Assembly (NCBI GenBank): GCA_934202095.1
Contig: CAKPXN010000002.1
Span: 1 to 64,000, forward strand
Length of the DNA stretch: 64,000 nucleotides
Direction of reading: 5' to 3'
Source: an uncultured Veillonella sp.
Lineage (GTDB): Bacteria; Bacillota; Negativicutes; Veillonellales; Veillonellaceae
Shown piece by piece: positions 37,651-45,850 of the stretch. Under the pieces are notes generated by a model. It worked only from the letters and a program-made list of their open reading frames with translations, did not search any database and was not told where the DNA came from. A program made the position numbers and the translations under genes. Each line of letters opens with the position of its first letter. The stretch's first letter is position 1.

Positions 37651-38064
37651 ATGCTTATTTCTTGTAGAAAAATCTTATCTCATTTAGAAAAATCATTTCT
37701 AAAATATATTAGTATTCGTCGACTACAACATACTAAACAAGGCGGTTTTACACTGGTAGAACTCATGGTGGTAGTAGCAGTTATTGCTATTTTGGCTGCT
37801 ATAGCAATGCCTCAATTTATGTCTGCTGCGGATAAGGCAAAGAATGCAAAACAAGTAGCAGATATGCAAATCATCCGCAATGCGACACAATTATACATGA
37901 TCGACAAAAGCTTAGATACACCTCCAACAGTAGAAAAATTATATCAAGAAGGTTATTTAACAGAGCATGTTAAAACTACAAAAGGTAAGGAATACGTTAT
38001 TACCTATGAACAAGTGGCAGGTAATGCAGGCAAGTCTGTAGTCGTTACGGCTCCTGAAACATAA
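37651..38064 (+). CDS. Type IV prepilin (major pilin or GspG-like pseudopilin)
   Basis: A 137-residue prepilin with an unusually long, basic leader of about 32 residues ending in QGG, then the mature start FTLVELMVVVAVIAILAAIAMPQF. Phe+1 and Glu+5 are canonical. The C-terminal domain is small (about 80 residues) with no disulphide pair, more like GspG/ComGC than a large PilA. AAAGGAG (37635-37641) precedes the ATG. It is the only pilin here with a perfect motif, so it is probably the main subunit. Confidence 0.9.
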   Translation: MLISCRKILSHLEKSFLKYISIRRLQHTKQGGFTLVELMVVVAVIAILAAIAMPQFMSAADKAKNAKQVADMQIIRNATQLYMIDKSLDTPPTVEKLYQEGYLTEHVKTTKGKEYVITYEQVAGNAGKSVVVTAPET

Positions 38065-38075
38065 AGGACACTATT

Positions 38076-38648
38076 ATGAAAGGGAAAAAGGTATATATTT
38101 GTCTATGTATATGGATTTTGGCCATCGTGATCCCATTACTATATAGGGATTACACACTATTTGAAATTATATGTTATAGCTTCTTTTCACTGTTTCTCGT
38201 AATAGGTGCTACCATTGATAAGCTATATTACATATTACCCGACGAAGGTGCTATTGCACTTACGATTATAGGTATCCTCTATAGCATGGTTGAACAGTAT
38301 GCAGTCCTCGACACCTGTGTACATGTTGCGATTGTTGCTTGTATTAGTGTGACATTGCGCATGCTAAGTAAAGGAGGCTTTGGTTGGGGCGATATTAAAT
38401 GGATTTGTGCCATATCCATATGGTTTTCGAGCATACAAATTATTGTTATGATTTACGTTTCTTGTTTAGCTAGTGCCCTCTATCTCGCCAGCTTATATAG
38501 TATGCGTTATACGTGTAGACGATATATTCCTTTTGGCCCTTTCTTGTGTATTGGTGCATGGAATGCTTTACATTTTGCTAATGAGTGGGAGGCGTTATAT
38601 TGGTCGGTAATAAAATACATGCACATTACTGTAATGGCTCTATATTAG
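38076..38648 (+). CDS. pilD: Prepilin peptidase (A24) without methyltransferase domain
   Basis: A 190-residue polytopic membrane protein with about six hydrophobic segments. The two catalytic aspartates of A24 peptidases are seen in ATIDKLYYILPDE and in the GxGD motif GGFGWGDIKW; IPFGPFL is also typical. The N-terminal cysteine-rich N-methyltransferase domain of full-length PilD is missing, so it may cut leaders without methylating the new N-terminus. AAAGGACAC precedes the ATG. Confidence 0.85.
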   Translation: MKGKKVYICLCIWILAIVIPLLYRDYTLFEIICYSFFSLFLVIGATIDKLYYILPDEGAIALTIIGILYSMVEQYAVLDTCVHVAIVACISVTLRMLSKGGFGWGDIKWICAISIWFSSIQIIVMIYVSCLASALYLASLYSMRYTCRRYIPFGPFLCIGAWNALHFANEWEALYWSVIKYMHITVMALY

Positions 38649-39064
38649 TAGAATGGCTTGTGGGGATTACCATTTTTCTATCCTTGGTAAGCATAGGCGT
38701 CAGTAGCATTGTTATGATACCTTCGCGCCATGAGTTAAATCGAAGCACAGAAGAGATAGTGCTCGCTATTAAGAAGGTTCAACTATGGGCTATGTTAGGT
38801 CATAGAGATAATCGAATGGCACAAGGTGAATTTATTTTAAAGAAACATTCATATTCAATACAAGAAGGACTCATGTCACATCATGTAGAAATGGAGTTAC
38901 CTGCACATATAGAAAGTAGGCATACAATGAAGCGCGTTTATTTTTCTGCCTATGGATTGCCCTATGATGGAACGGAATTTATTTTACAAGATACACAAAC
39001 AGGTGCGACTAATCGCATATGGATATCTGTGCAAACAGGTCGTGTTCGATGGGAATCATTGTAA
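38600..39064 (+). CDS. Pseudopilin-like protein 1
   Basis: A protein of about 154 residues with a degenerate class III signal: NG then SILVEWLVGITIFLSLVSIG. Glu+5 is kept but Phe+1 is replaced by Ser. One hydrophobic helix is followed by a GspH/ComGD-like beta-rich domain (an inference from size and order). I chose TTG 38600 with GGGAGG (38587-38592), overlapping the peptidase gene by 49 bases; GTG 38585 overlaps the site. Confidence 0.72.
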   Translation: MVGNKIHAHYCNGSILVEWLVGITIFLSLVSIGVSSIVMIPSRHELNRSTEEIVLAIKKVQLWAMLGHRDNRMAQGEFILKKHSYSIQEGLMSHHVEMELPAHIESRHTMKRVYFSAYGLPYDGTEFILQDTQTGATNRIWISVQTGRVRWESL

Positions 39065-39066
39065 TC

Positions 39067-39492
39067 ATGAAATGGATACAAATTAGAGAATGTGCTAATA
39101 CAAAAATTAGGTTACTCATAGACCAATATGGATTTTTATATGGTGATGCCCTCATGGCGGTGACCTTAATATTATTCATATTACCAACCATTCTATATAT
39201 ATTGAGTGGTACCTTATCGATTGTGCAGTCCTCGTATATTGATGACTATATATTGCAAGATACAGTTTCTTACATAGAGGCTGGCAAAGCGACATATGAT
39301 TCTGGAGGGATGCCAACAACCGGAAATACCTCATCATTGAACAGACATCATTTGTCTACAATAACATTTAAACAACGTGTTATAGAAGAAGAGATCAATG
39401 GAGTATCAATACTAAGATACATAGTACAAGCTGTTAATAATGGAGATACGATTTATGAATTATCTACGTTTCTTGGCCCACCCCATCATTGA
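39067..39492 (+). CDS. Pseudopilin-like protein 2
   Basis: A protein of about 141 residues with a signal at YG then FLYGDALMAVTLILFILPTILYIL. Phe+1 is kept, but position +5 is Asp instead of Glu. Likely a minor pseudopilin (GspI/ComGE-like by position). Start is uncertain: ATG 39067 fits best with GGGAA at 39051-39055, and ATG 39049 is an alternative. It follows the previous gene after two bases. Confidence 0.65.
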   Translation: MKWIQIRECANTKIRLLIDQYGFLYGDALMAVTLILFILPTILYILSGTLSIVQSSYIDDYILQDTVSYIEAGKATYDSGGMPTTGNTSSLNRHHLSTITFKQRVIEEEINGVSILRYIVQAVNNGDTIYELSTFLGPPHH

Positions 39493-40039
39493 TCATAGAA
39501 TAGCATCAATCAATGGATTCATATTACCGTCTCTACTTATTAGTGTCCTCATTAGTTCCTTCGTTATTATCCTGGTCATGACTATATGTATGACTTGTTG
39601 TATATGGACTGAAAGAATCGACGATAGCATAGCAATGCAAGAGGATGGTCGTTATACAAGGCGAGCTATTGTAGCTCATATAATCTGGAATACCTCAAAA
39701 GTATCCGTTGGTGATGAAGGTCATTTGTTATCTATTAATGATACGAGTCGTACAGCTTTTGTAGCTACTAGAAGGGCTTTGTATAGAAAATTAAGTGATG
39801 GTAGCTTACAACCATTGAGTGGAAGCCGTATTATTGGTACCGAGGATAAGCGTAGGCTAGATGCGATTACACCATTTTCTATGGATGCTAATAAGTTACT
39901 TAACCTTAGTTGGTCTGTGAATAATCGCTTCAATGCGACTACAGCATATGCAAAAGGGTATGGAGGAATTGCAAATTATGAGGTGTCTACAGCGGTATCA
40001 ACATATTCTGAGTGGTATAAGAAACCGAAGAGTCTCTAA
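39455..40039 (+). CDS. Pseudopilin-like protein 3 (GspJ/ComGF-like)
   Basis: A protein of about 194 residues with an N-terminal signal-like NG followed by FILPSLLISVLISSFVIILV. There is no Glu at +5 (Ser instead). The hydrophilic C-terminal domain is the largest of the group, as in GspJ. I chose ATG 39455 after TGGAGA (39441-39446); it overlaps the previous gene by 38 bases. Assignment rests on position, size and the single N-terminal helix. Confidence 0.65.
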   Translation: MNYLRFLAHPIIDHRIASINGFILPSLLISVLISSFVIILVMTICMTCCIWTERIDDSIAMQEDGRYTRRAIVAHIIWNTSKVSVGDEGHLLSINDTSRTAFVATRRALYRKLSDGSLQPLSGSRIIGTEDKRRLDAITPFSMDANKLLNLSWSVNNRFNATTAYAKGYGGIANYEVSTAVSTYSEWYKKPKSL

Positions 40040-40427
40040 GTATTCCTCTGGTATGGTTACGTATGTCACCATATATATTATGTGTATTTTATTAGTACTT
40101 ATATTAGGAATTAACCGGCTGGCTACGTTTTCGCTAAGCAATACAAAGGATGAAATGAAACTTATGGAAGCTCATTATGCGGCAGAACGTGGTGCTCGAT
40201 GGTTTTATACCTATTGCAATGGAGGAAATCATTGGGATTATACAGACGATATTGATGTAGAAACATATGACAATGCTCATATATATATTAAAGCAGATCC
40301 AAAGAACACCAACCCAAAACATGTAATGAGTTGTGCTGACTTGAATGGTGTCTCAAGTCGTGTGCACATATACATAAGGGAAAAAGAAGATCATACAATA
40401 GAAATTGTGAGTATAAAACCGCATTAA
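39978..40427 (+). CDS. Pseudopilin-like protein 4 (PilX/GspK-like)
   Basis: A protein of about 149 residues. After a basic segment, SG precedes MVTYVTIYIMCILLVLILGI, and the following helix AHYAAERGARWFY resembles the region after the membrane helix in PilX and GspK proteins. No Glu at +5, as is known for GspK-type tip pseudopilins. ATG 39978 follows GGAGGA (39962-39967) and overlaps the previous gene by 62 bases. Confidence 0.65.
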   Translation: MRCLQRYQHILSGIRNRRVSKYSSGMVTYVTIYIMCILLVLILGINRLATFSLSNTKDEMKLMEAHYAAERGARWFYTYCNGGNHWDYTDDIDVETYDNAHIYIKADPKNTNPKHVMSCADLNGVSSRVHIYIREKEDHTIEIVSIKPH

Positions 40428-40440
40428 GGAGAAGGGTATT

Positions 40441-41295
40441 ATGAAAGAAAAAAAGCAGATACATACAGGTTTATGCATTACTGAGGATAGAATCGTTGGT
40501 ACTACGGCACACATTGAAAACAAGACGATGATTATTACCGATGCAATGGAGATGAAACGCTCTAGTACAATTGATGAAGATATAGCAGAGTTTATCAATA
40601 CCTATGATTTAGAAGAAGGGGCTTATAGTATCGTTGCCTGTATTCCTACAGAAATGACAATGGCTAGCTTTGATCCTCATGATTTTGATGTGAAGGAATT
40701 CATAAAGTGGAATATAGAAGATACGTTTAATTTTGGAGAACACGAATTTGAGTTGGATGCATGCCGAAGAGAATACCCTCGTCATACGTATTATTTATTT
40801 TTAGCTGCCGTAGATCGACATGAACTTGAATTGCTTCGGCAAGGAATACGAGATACGTGTGCACCTGTACATACTATCGATTGCTGGCCACTTCCTGTCA
40901 CTTATGGATTGATGCAAAGGACAGGAACTATTACGGGCATTGTAGAGCCAACTGGTATGCATTTATGGGCTTGGTGGAAAGATACATGTGTTAAGGAATG
41001 TGTCGTAAAGGTAAATGGAGCTGATATCAGCTCTGCCTTAATTGATTTAGAAGAGGTGTTGCAACGATTCGGTGTAGAAGAAATACGAGGTATTCATTTC
41101 TATAATATTGAAGGATTAAACGAAGAACAGCGTATCGATATTAGTGCATTGCAGGAAGTATACGGAAATACCGAGTATATACCGATGATGTTTCTTGGAC
41201 GTGGTCGCACACGATGTAAATTAGGGGAATTAGATTGGGATATGGCGATAGGTATGGCTGCGCGGGGGTTACAGTGGATTGGACAAGGATGGTAA
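40441..41295 (+). CDS. pilM: PilM-like actin-fold protein
   Basis: A 284-residue soluble protein directly before a PilN-like and a PilO-like gene. The N-terminal TGLCITEDRIVGTTAHI and the middle segment IPTEMTMAS, then VKEFIKWNIED, follow the PilM pattern (actin-like fold that binds the PilN tail). It is shorter than the usual 350 residues and nucleotide-binding motifs are hard to see, so sequence evidence is modest and gene order decides. AAGGAGAAGGG (40427-40437) precedes the ATG. Confidence 0.72.
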   Translation: MKEKKQIHTGLCITEDRIVGTTAHIENKTMIITDAMEMKRSSTIDEDIAEFINTYDLEEGAYSIVACIPTEMTMASFDPHDFDVKEFIKWNIEDTFNFGEHEFELDACRREYPRHTYYLFLAAVDRHELELLRQGIRDTCAPVHTIDCWPLPVTYGLMQRTGTITGIVEPTGMHLWAWWKDTCVKECVVKVNGADISSALIDLEEVLQRFGVEEIRGIHFYNIEGLNEEQRIDISALQEVYGNTEYIPMMFLGRGRTRCKLGELDWDMAIGMAARGLQWIGQGW

Positions 41296-41851
41296 TGATA
41301 GATTACTAAATTTTATGCCTCGTTCGTTACGGTGGTATATTTTACTATGCAACTATAAGTTATACATATATATCGGTGCTGGTATGATTGCCTTACTCAG
41401 TGCTTTCTGTCTTGGTTTAGCTGTTTATTCCTATAAAGCCTATGGTGAACAAGTAATAACGTATGAACAAGTACATGCAGATGAAAAATCAGTAGCTATA
41501 CATCAAAAGTATGACGATGTTCAAGAAAAAATATCGCAACTATTGCAACAACATAAAGAATTTAATGAGCAATCAACGCTAGTTATATTGTTAGATGGTG
41601 CGATGGCGTCACAAGGAAATATCTTATTACGACATATAGAATTTTCTGATGGAAGTTTTACTATTGATGGTAATGCTACCAATGAAGATGTATATCATTC
41701 ATATATTCAATATATTCAATCTCATATGAGAGAGGTAACATGTGATGGCAAACAACAAGTGGAAAAAGAGTCAGGAACTTGTTCATTCCATTTGGACGGA
41801 CATACAAAACAGCATGCCTCCAAATCTAAAGAAGGTAATCCTGTCTTGTAG
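41279..41851 (+). CDS. pilN: PilN-like inner-membrane protein
   Basis: A 190-residue bitopic protein. A short basic N-terminus with NFMPRSLR (the PilN tail that docks into PilM has a similar N-terminal position), one membrane helix (about 33-52), then a coiled coil and a small alpha/beta domain. Start is unclear: TTG 41279 overlaps pilM by 17 bases, and ATG 41315 lacks a nearby ribosome site. The gene overlaps pilO by about 107 bases. Confidence 0.7.
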   Translation: MDKDGNDRLLNFMPRSLRWYILLCNYKLYIYIGAGMIALLSAFCLGLAVYSYKAYGEQVITYEQVHADEKSVAIHQKYDDVQEKISQLLQQHKEFNEQSTLVILLDGAMASQGNILLRHIEFSDGSFTIDGNATNEDVYHSYIQYIQSHMREVTCDGKQQVEKESGTCSFHLDGHTKQHASKSKEGNPVL

Positions 41852-42254
41852 TATAAGTATAATCATTGGGTTATTTTCATTCTGGATATATGAATACTAT
41901 ACAGAACAATGTGAAGTATTACGGAATAAAATTGAATACTATCAGATGGAGACAATCGTACAACAGGAATTTTTATCATCCCCTACATATGAGTTAATAT
42001 CATCATTACTAATTCATGAATATTGGGAAGATGATATGTATCAAAGTATCAATAGAGAACCACTCGTTATTGTGAGCAGCTCTCGAAGCGATGATGGTAT
42101 AGATATGACAGTAGTAGGGACAAGTCAGTCCTTTCTATCTTGGTATAATACAGTGCAACAGCACCTATCATATTGTGATGTACATATTATATCTGTGGAA
42201 ACGAAGGGAAATAGTATATCCTTTAGGTGCAAGGTTACACCTTTAACGACTTAA
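41745..42254 (+). CDS. pilO: PilO-like inner-membrane protein
   Basis: A 169-residue bitopic protein: about 33 cytoplasmic residues, one helix (about 34-50), then a coiled coil and a ferredoxin-like C-terminal domain. PilN and PilO form the inner-membrane alignment complex. ATG 41745 (or GTG 41742) follows GAGAGG (41729-41734). It is the last gene of the pilus operon. No pilP or pilQ follows; a terminator does. Confidence 0.7.
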   Translation: MANNKWKKSQELVHSIWTDIQNSMPPNLKKVILSCSISIIIGLFSFWIYEYYTEQCEVLRNKIEYYQMETIVQQEFLSSPTYELISSLLIHEYWEDDMYQSINREPLVIVSSSRSDDGIDMTVVGTSQSFLSWYNTVQQHLSYCDVHIISVETKGNSISFRCKVTPLTT

Positions 42255-42258
42255 AATA

Positions 42259-42309
42259 ATGAACATACAATATTGGGTAATAATTCTCAATATTGTATGT
42301 TCATTTTTG
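42259..42309 (+). terminator. Terminator of the pilus operon
   Basis: A perfect 17-bp stem (42259-42275 with 42288-42304) followed by TTTTT. The left arm starts five bases after the pilO stop. Confidence 0.88.
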
Positions 42310-42369
42310 TTTTTATGTCAATTTTATAGTAAAATAAATTTTAACGTAAGAATAAGGGGCAATTGTAAC

Positions 42370-43068
42370 ATGATAGTAAAACGAAATATTATTCTCATTG
42401 GGTCCATGGGAAGTGGGAAAAGCCATTTTGGCCGTAATCTAGCAGATTTAAAGGGATGGCAATTTGTGGATACCGATCGAGTGTTAGAAGGTCGTTATGG
42501 GTTGCCCATTGCAGAAATTTATAAAAAAATAGGCGAGAAAGCATTTCGACGTGCTGAACAAGAGGTTCTTAAAAAGGTTTCATTGTATCATGAAGCCGTT
42601 ATTAGTGTGGGAGGAAATTTTCCTATAGAACATAGAACACTTAGATCGCTTAAGAAATTTTCTTTTATCATAGGTATACGGGCGGCGCAATATCGTATTG
42701 TTAGTCGTGTTAATCGTCGTGTAGGCAAACGACCAACAATGGACTATTCAAATGTTTCAGCCTTTGTCCATACTATGATTCAAGCATGGAAACCTGTGTA
42801 TAGACAGTGTGATTATGTATTGGATACGACAAATGGACGTACCTATGATTTTATGAAAGCAATTGAGCGCCAACTTGATACATTAGGTATTCAATTTAAG
42901 GCGCGAAGACAACCCAGACAAACTGAAATAGTGTCTAAAAACATACAAGCTGAGACAAAGCAGCAGAAGGAACGTAGACATGAAAAAAATAGCATTACTA
43001 ACAAGCGGTGGAGACGCACCAGGGATGAACGCAGCCATTCGGGCCATCACAAGAAAGGCAATTCATGA
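42370..43068 (+). CDS. Shikimate-kinase-like P-loop kinase
   Basis: A 232-residue protein. Walker A is GSMGSGKSHFG, then VDTDRVLE (shikimate-binding Asp), GEKAFRRAE (shikimate-binding Arg) and a lid-like RVGKRPTM follow, all in shikimate kinase order. Two deviations: the GGG shikimate loop is GGN, and the late R-x-P-x-Y motif reads WKPVY, so the second substrate Arg is missing. The C-terminal 60 residues are basic, unlike AroK, and overlap pfkA by 89 bases. AAGGGG (42354-42359) precedes ATG 42370. It may be AroK or a kinase for another substrate. Confidence 0.75.
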   Translation: MIVKRNIILIGSMGSGKSHFGRNLADLKGWQFVDTDRVLEGRYGLPIAEIYKKIGEKAFRRAEQEVLKKVSLYHEAVISVGGNFPIEHRTLRSLKKFSFIIGIRAAQYRIVSRVNRRVGKRPTMDYSNVSAFVHTMIQAWKPVYRQCDYVLDTTNGRTYDFMKAIERQLDTLGIQFKARRQPRQTEIVSKNIQAETKQQKERRHEKNSITNKRWRRTRDERSHSGHHKKGNS

Positions 43069-43939
43069 AGGGTTTAGCGTGTATGGTATAGAACGTGGTT
43101 TTGAAGGTATTATTAATAATGAGATAAACCCTTTGCATGCTCGTAATGTAGGGGGAATCATTACCACTGGTGGTACCATTCTTAGAACTGCACGCTATCC
43201 AGAGTTTAAGAATTTAGATGTACAACAACGGGCTTATCAAATACTACAAGACTTTAGTATAGACCATTTAATCGTTATTGGTGGCGATGGCTCACAAGCT
43301 GGCGCAGAGGCTTTAATGCGGCTAGGTCAATCTACGATAACCATTCCTTGTACTATAGATAACGATATGAATGGTACTCAATATACGATTGGTTTTGATA
43401 CTGCTCTTAACACTGTAGTTGATGCGGTAGGACGTATTCGCGATACATCGAACTCTCATGAACGAGTGGCTATAATCGAAGTCATGGGGCGTCATGCAGG
43501 ACACATTGCATTACAAGCTGGGTTGGCGAGTGGTGCAGAGCTTGTATTAATACCTGAATACCCAATGCCATTAGATGAGGTATGTGAACATATTAATAAG
43601 ACGCATCAGTTAGGTAAAGAATATAGTATTATACTCGTTGCTGAAGGGGCCTACTCTAGTAGTGAGGTTAAAGAGTATATTAAACAACATACATACTTTG
43701 ATCCAAGTTTAACAGTTCTTGGATATTTACAACGCGGCGGTGCACCATCCGCATTAGATGCTATTTTAGCAGCGCGTATGAGTGAATTGGCAGTGGATTG
43801 TTTGTTACGTGGTGAACACAATTGTATCACTGCATATATTGATGGACATATTCGGTCTATATCCTATGAAATGGCTAAAACAATGAAGTTTGGCATTGAT
43901 AAAAGTCAGTATGAATTAATCTCTATATTGAGTCATTAA
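42980..43939 (+). CDS. pfkA: 6-phosphofructokinase (ATP type)
   Basis: A 319-residue PfkA. LLTSGGDAPGMNAAIRA binds nucleotide, GGDGSQAGAEAL carries Gly at the position that is Asp in pyrophosphate-dependent enzymes, and CTIDNDMNGTQYTIGFDTA holds the catalytic Asp. It phosphorylates fructose 6-phosphate. Start ATG 42980 follows AGAAGGAACG (42964-42973), inside the upstream gene. pfkA is separate from the cggR operon and has no pykA partner here. Confidence 0.93.
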   Translation: MKKIALLTSGGDAPGMNAAIRAITRKAIHEGFSVYGIERGFEGIINNEINPLHARNVGGIITTGGTILRTARYPEFKNLDVQQRAYQILQDFSIDHLIVIGGDGSQAGAEALMRLGQSTITIPCTIDNDMNGTQYTIGFDTALNTVVDAVGRIRDTSNSHERVAIIEVMGRHAGHIALQAGLASGAELVLIPEYPMPLDEVCEHINKTHQLGKEYSIILVAEGAYSSSEVKEYIKQHTYFDPSLTVLGYLQRGGAPSALDAILAARMSELAVDCLLRGEHNCITAYIDGHIRSISYEMAKTMKFGIDKSQYELISILSH

Positions 43940-43959
43940 TATGTGATTGTAAAATTATA

Positions 43960-43988
43960 TTGTATAAACGATAATTTTTTAGTACAAT
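43960..43988 (+). promoter_or_regulatory. Promoter of the MacA/MacB-type genes
   Basis: TTGTAT (43960-43965), a 17-base spacer and TACAAT (43983-43988), 44 bases before the start codon. Confidence 0.6.
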
Positions 43989-44031
43989 GTAATGCATGAA
44001 AATGGAATGACTCATTTATTAAGGAGTATAT

Positions 44032-45114
44032 ATGAAAGAATTATTTCAGAAGCACCGTAAACGTATTATCGGTGGTATTATTGCCATCTGTTTATTAGGT
44101 GGTGGTGGCTATTATTATGTTCATACAAATGATAGTGCACAAACTCAACAAAAATATACAACTGGAAGGGTTGAAAAGGGCGATGTAAAAACTAGTATTA
44201 GTGCTACAGGTACCATTAATCCTGTTAATTATGTCGATGTGTCTACAAACGTGGCTGGTAAACTTGAAAAAGTATTGGTCAAAGAAAATGATCATGTTAC
44301 GCAAGGTCAAGTGATTGCCTATATTGATACACGACAATTGCAAGCACAGGTCGATAATGCAAAGGCTGCTTTGGATAAAGCGCGTTTAGATATGAATCGC
44401 TATAAAGCGCTAATTGACCAAAATGCTGTAGCAGCGCAAACTTATGATGATGCTGTGACCGCATATGAACAAGCTCAGTCAAACTATGATAGAGTATCTG
44501 CTGATTTAAGTGATGCTACTATTACTGCTCCTATGTCGGGTACCGTAGTAGGGACACCTCTTAAGGCAGGCCAAACGATTAGTACAGGTATTTCTACACA
44601 AATGATTATTGCGACCATTGCAGATTTATCTGATTTAGAAATTTATTTGACAGTTGATGAAACTGATATTGGTAATGTAAAAAATGGATCTAAGGTAGAA
44701 TTTACTGTTGACTCTAAACCAGGTCAAACTTTCACAGGCTATGTTTCTGAAATTGCAAAGGGTACTAAAGGAAATATGGGTGTTACGAGCAATAGCGTAG
44801 TGTACTATACTGTGAAAGTATCAATTCCAGCTGATATTTCCTCGAATTTCTTGCCATCTATGACCGCACGTGCCACAATCTTTGGCGATGATATTAAGAA
44901 TACCCTTGTTGTACCATTAACAGCGGTACGTACTGATAAACAAGGTGAATATGTATATGCCATCAAAAATGGTCAACCTGTTAGAACTGCTGTATCTACA
45001 GGTGTAACTGGTGATACAAATGTTCAAATCTTAAGCGGTGTTTCCGAAGGTGATGAAATTATTGTTAGTGGTGATGTAACGAGCCCTAAGAATAACTCTC
45101 GTGGACCATTTTAA
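44032..45114 (+). CDS. MacA-like periplasmic adaptor (HlyD/RND-MFP family)
   Basis: A 360-residue membrane fusion protein: a short cytoplasmic N-terminus, one membrane anchor (about 12-28), then a barrel-sandwich/lipoyl part (NVAGKLEKVLVKENDHVTQGQ), a coiled-coil hairpin (about 105-155), the return lipoyl half (ITAPMSGTVVGTPLKAGQ) and a beta-barrel. It links an inner-membrane ABC transporter to an outer-membrane channel. AAGGAG precedes the ATG. Substrate cannot be told. Confidence 0.88.
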   Translation: MKELFQKHRKRIIGGIIAICLLGGGGYYYVHTNDSAQTQQKYTTGRVEKGDVKTSISATGTINPVNYVDVSTNVAGKLEKVLVKENDHVTQGQVIAYIDTRQLQAQVDNAKAALDKARLDMNRYKALIDQNAVAAQTYDDAVTAYEQAQSNYDRVSADLSDATITAPMSGTVVGTPLKAGQTISTGISTQMIIATIADLSDLEIYLTVDETDIGNVKNGSKVEFTVDSKPGQTFTGYVSEIAKGTKGNMGVTSNSVVYYTVKVSIPADISSNFLPSMTARATIFGDDIKNTLVVPLTAVRTDKQGEYVYAIKNGQPVRTAVSTGVTGDTNVQILSGVSEGDEIIVSGDVTSPKNNSRGPF

Positions 45115-45127
45115 GCGTAGGTGAACT

Positions 45128-45850
45128 ATGAATCAGTCAGTTATTGATATTCAAGGTATTACAAAGACCTATGTAAATGGTAAATTAACAGTTCCCGTTC
45201 TACATGGCATAGATTTACAGGTGCAAAAAGGGGATTTCGTGTCCATCATGGGGCCTTCTGGTTCTGGTAAATCTACGTTTATGAACATTTTAGGTTGCTT
45301 AGATAGACCTACATCTGGATCCTATCGTTTAAATGGAAACGAAGTAGCTAATCTCAGCGACGATGAGCTCGCGTATGTACGTAACAAAGAAATTGGTTTT
45401 GTATTTCAAAGCTTTAATCTATTAACGAAACTAACAGCAATTGAAAATGTGGCATTGCCCATGGTGTATGCAGGTATCGATAAAAAAACACGTACTGCTC
45501 GTGCAGAGGCTTTGCTTACTTCTGTAGGCTTGGGTGATCGTATGGATCACTTACCGGCAGAATTATCCGGTGGTCAACGTCAACGTGTGGCGATTGCTCG
45601 TGCATTGGCGAATGACCCTGCTATCATCATGGCCGATGAACCGACAGGGAATTTGGATTCGAAATCGACTATAGATGTTATGAACATCTTTAGAGGCCTC
45701 TATGACGAAGGCCGTACCATAATTCTTGTTACCCATGAACCTGAAATTGCAACCTATGCAAGTCGAAACGTTGTATTGCGTGATGGCTTAATTGTGGAGG
45801 ATAAGAAAAATTTAAATATGACTCCTGTTCAGGAGGTGACACATGTATAA
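45128..45850 (+). CDS. MacB/LolD-type ABC transporter ATPase
   Basis: A 240-residue ATPase. Walker A GPSGSGKST, signature LSGGQRQRVAIARAL and Walker B IIMADEPTGNLDSKS are intact, and the overall pattern is that of the MacB/LolD/FtsE class. Separate from its permease, as in monoderm bacteria, while MacB in Proteobacteria is one fused protein. Ends overlapping the permease gene by eight bases. Confidence 0.93.
   Translation: MNQSVIDIQGITKTYVNGKLTVPVLHGIDLQVQKGDFVSIMGPSGSGKSTFMNILGCLDRPTSGSYRLNGNEVANLSDDELAYVRNKEIGFVFQSFNLLTKLTAIENVALPMVYAGIDKKTRTARAEALLTSVGLGDRMDHLPAELSGGQRQRVAIARALANDPAIIMADEPTGNLDSKSTIDVMNIFRGLYDEGRTIILVTHEPEIATYASRNVVLRDGLIVEDKKNLNMTPVQEVTHV

Noticed and set aside
42259..42369. 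Upstream extension of the shikimate-kinase-like gene to an ATG at 42259
   Set aside because: That start lies inside the left arm of the pilus-operon terminator; ATG 42370 has a proper ribosome site and begins at the kinase fold.
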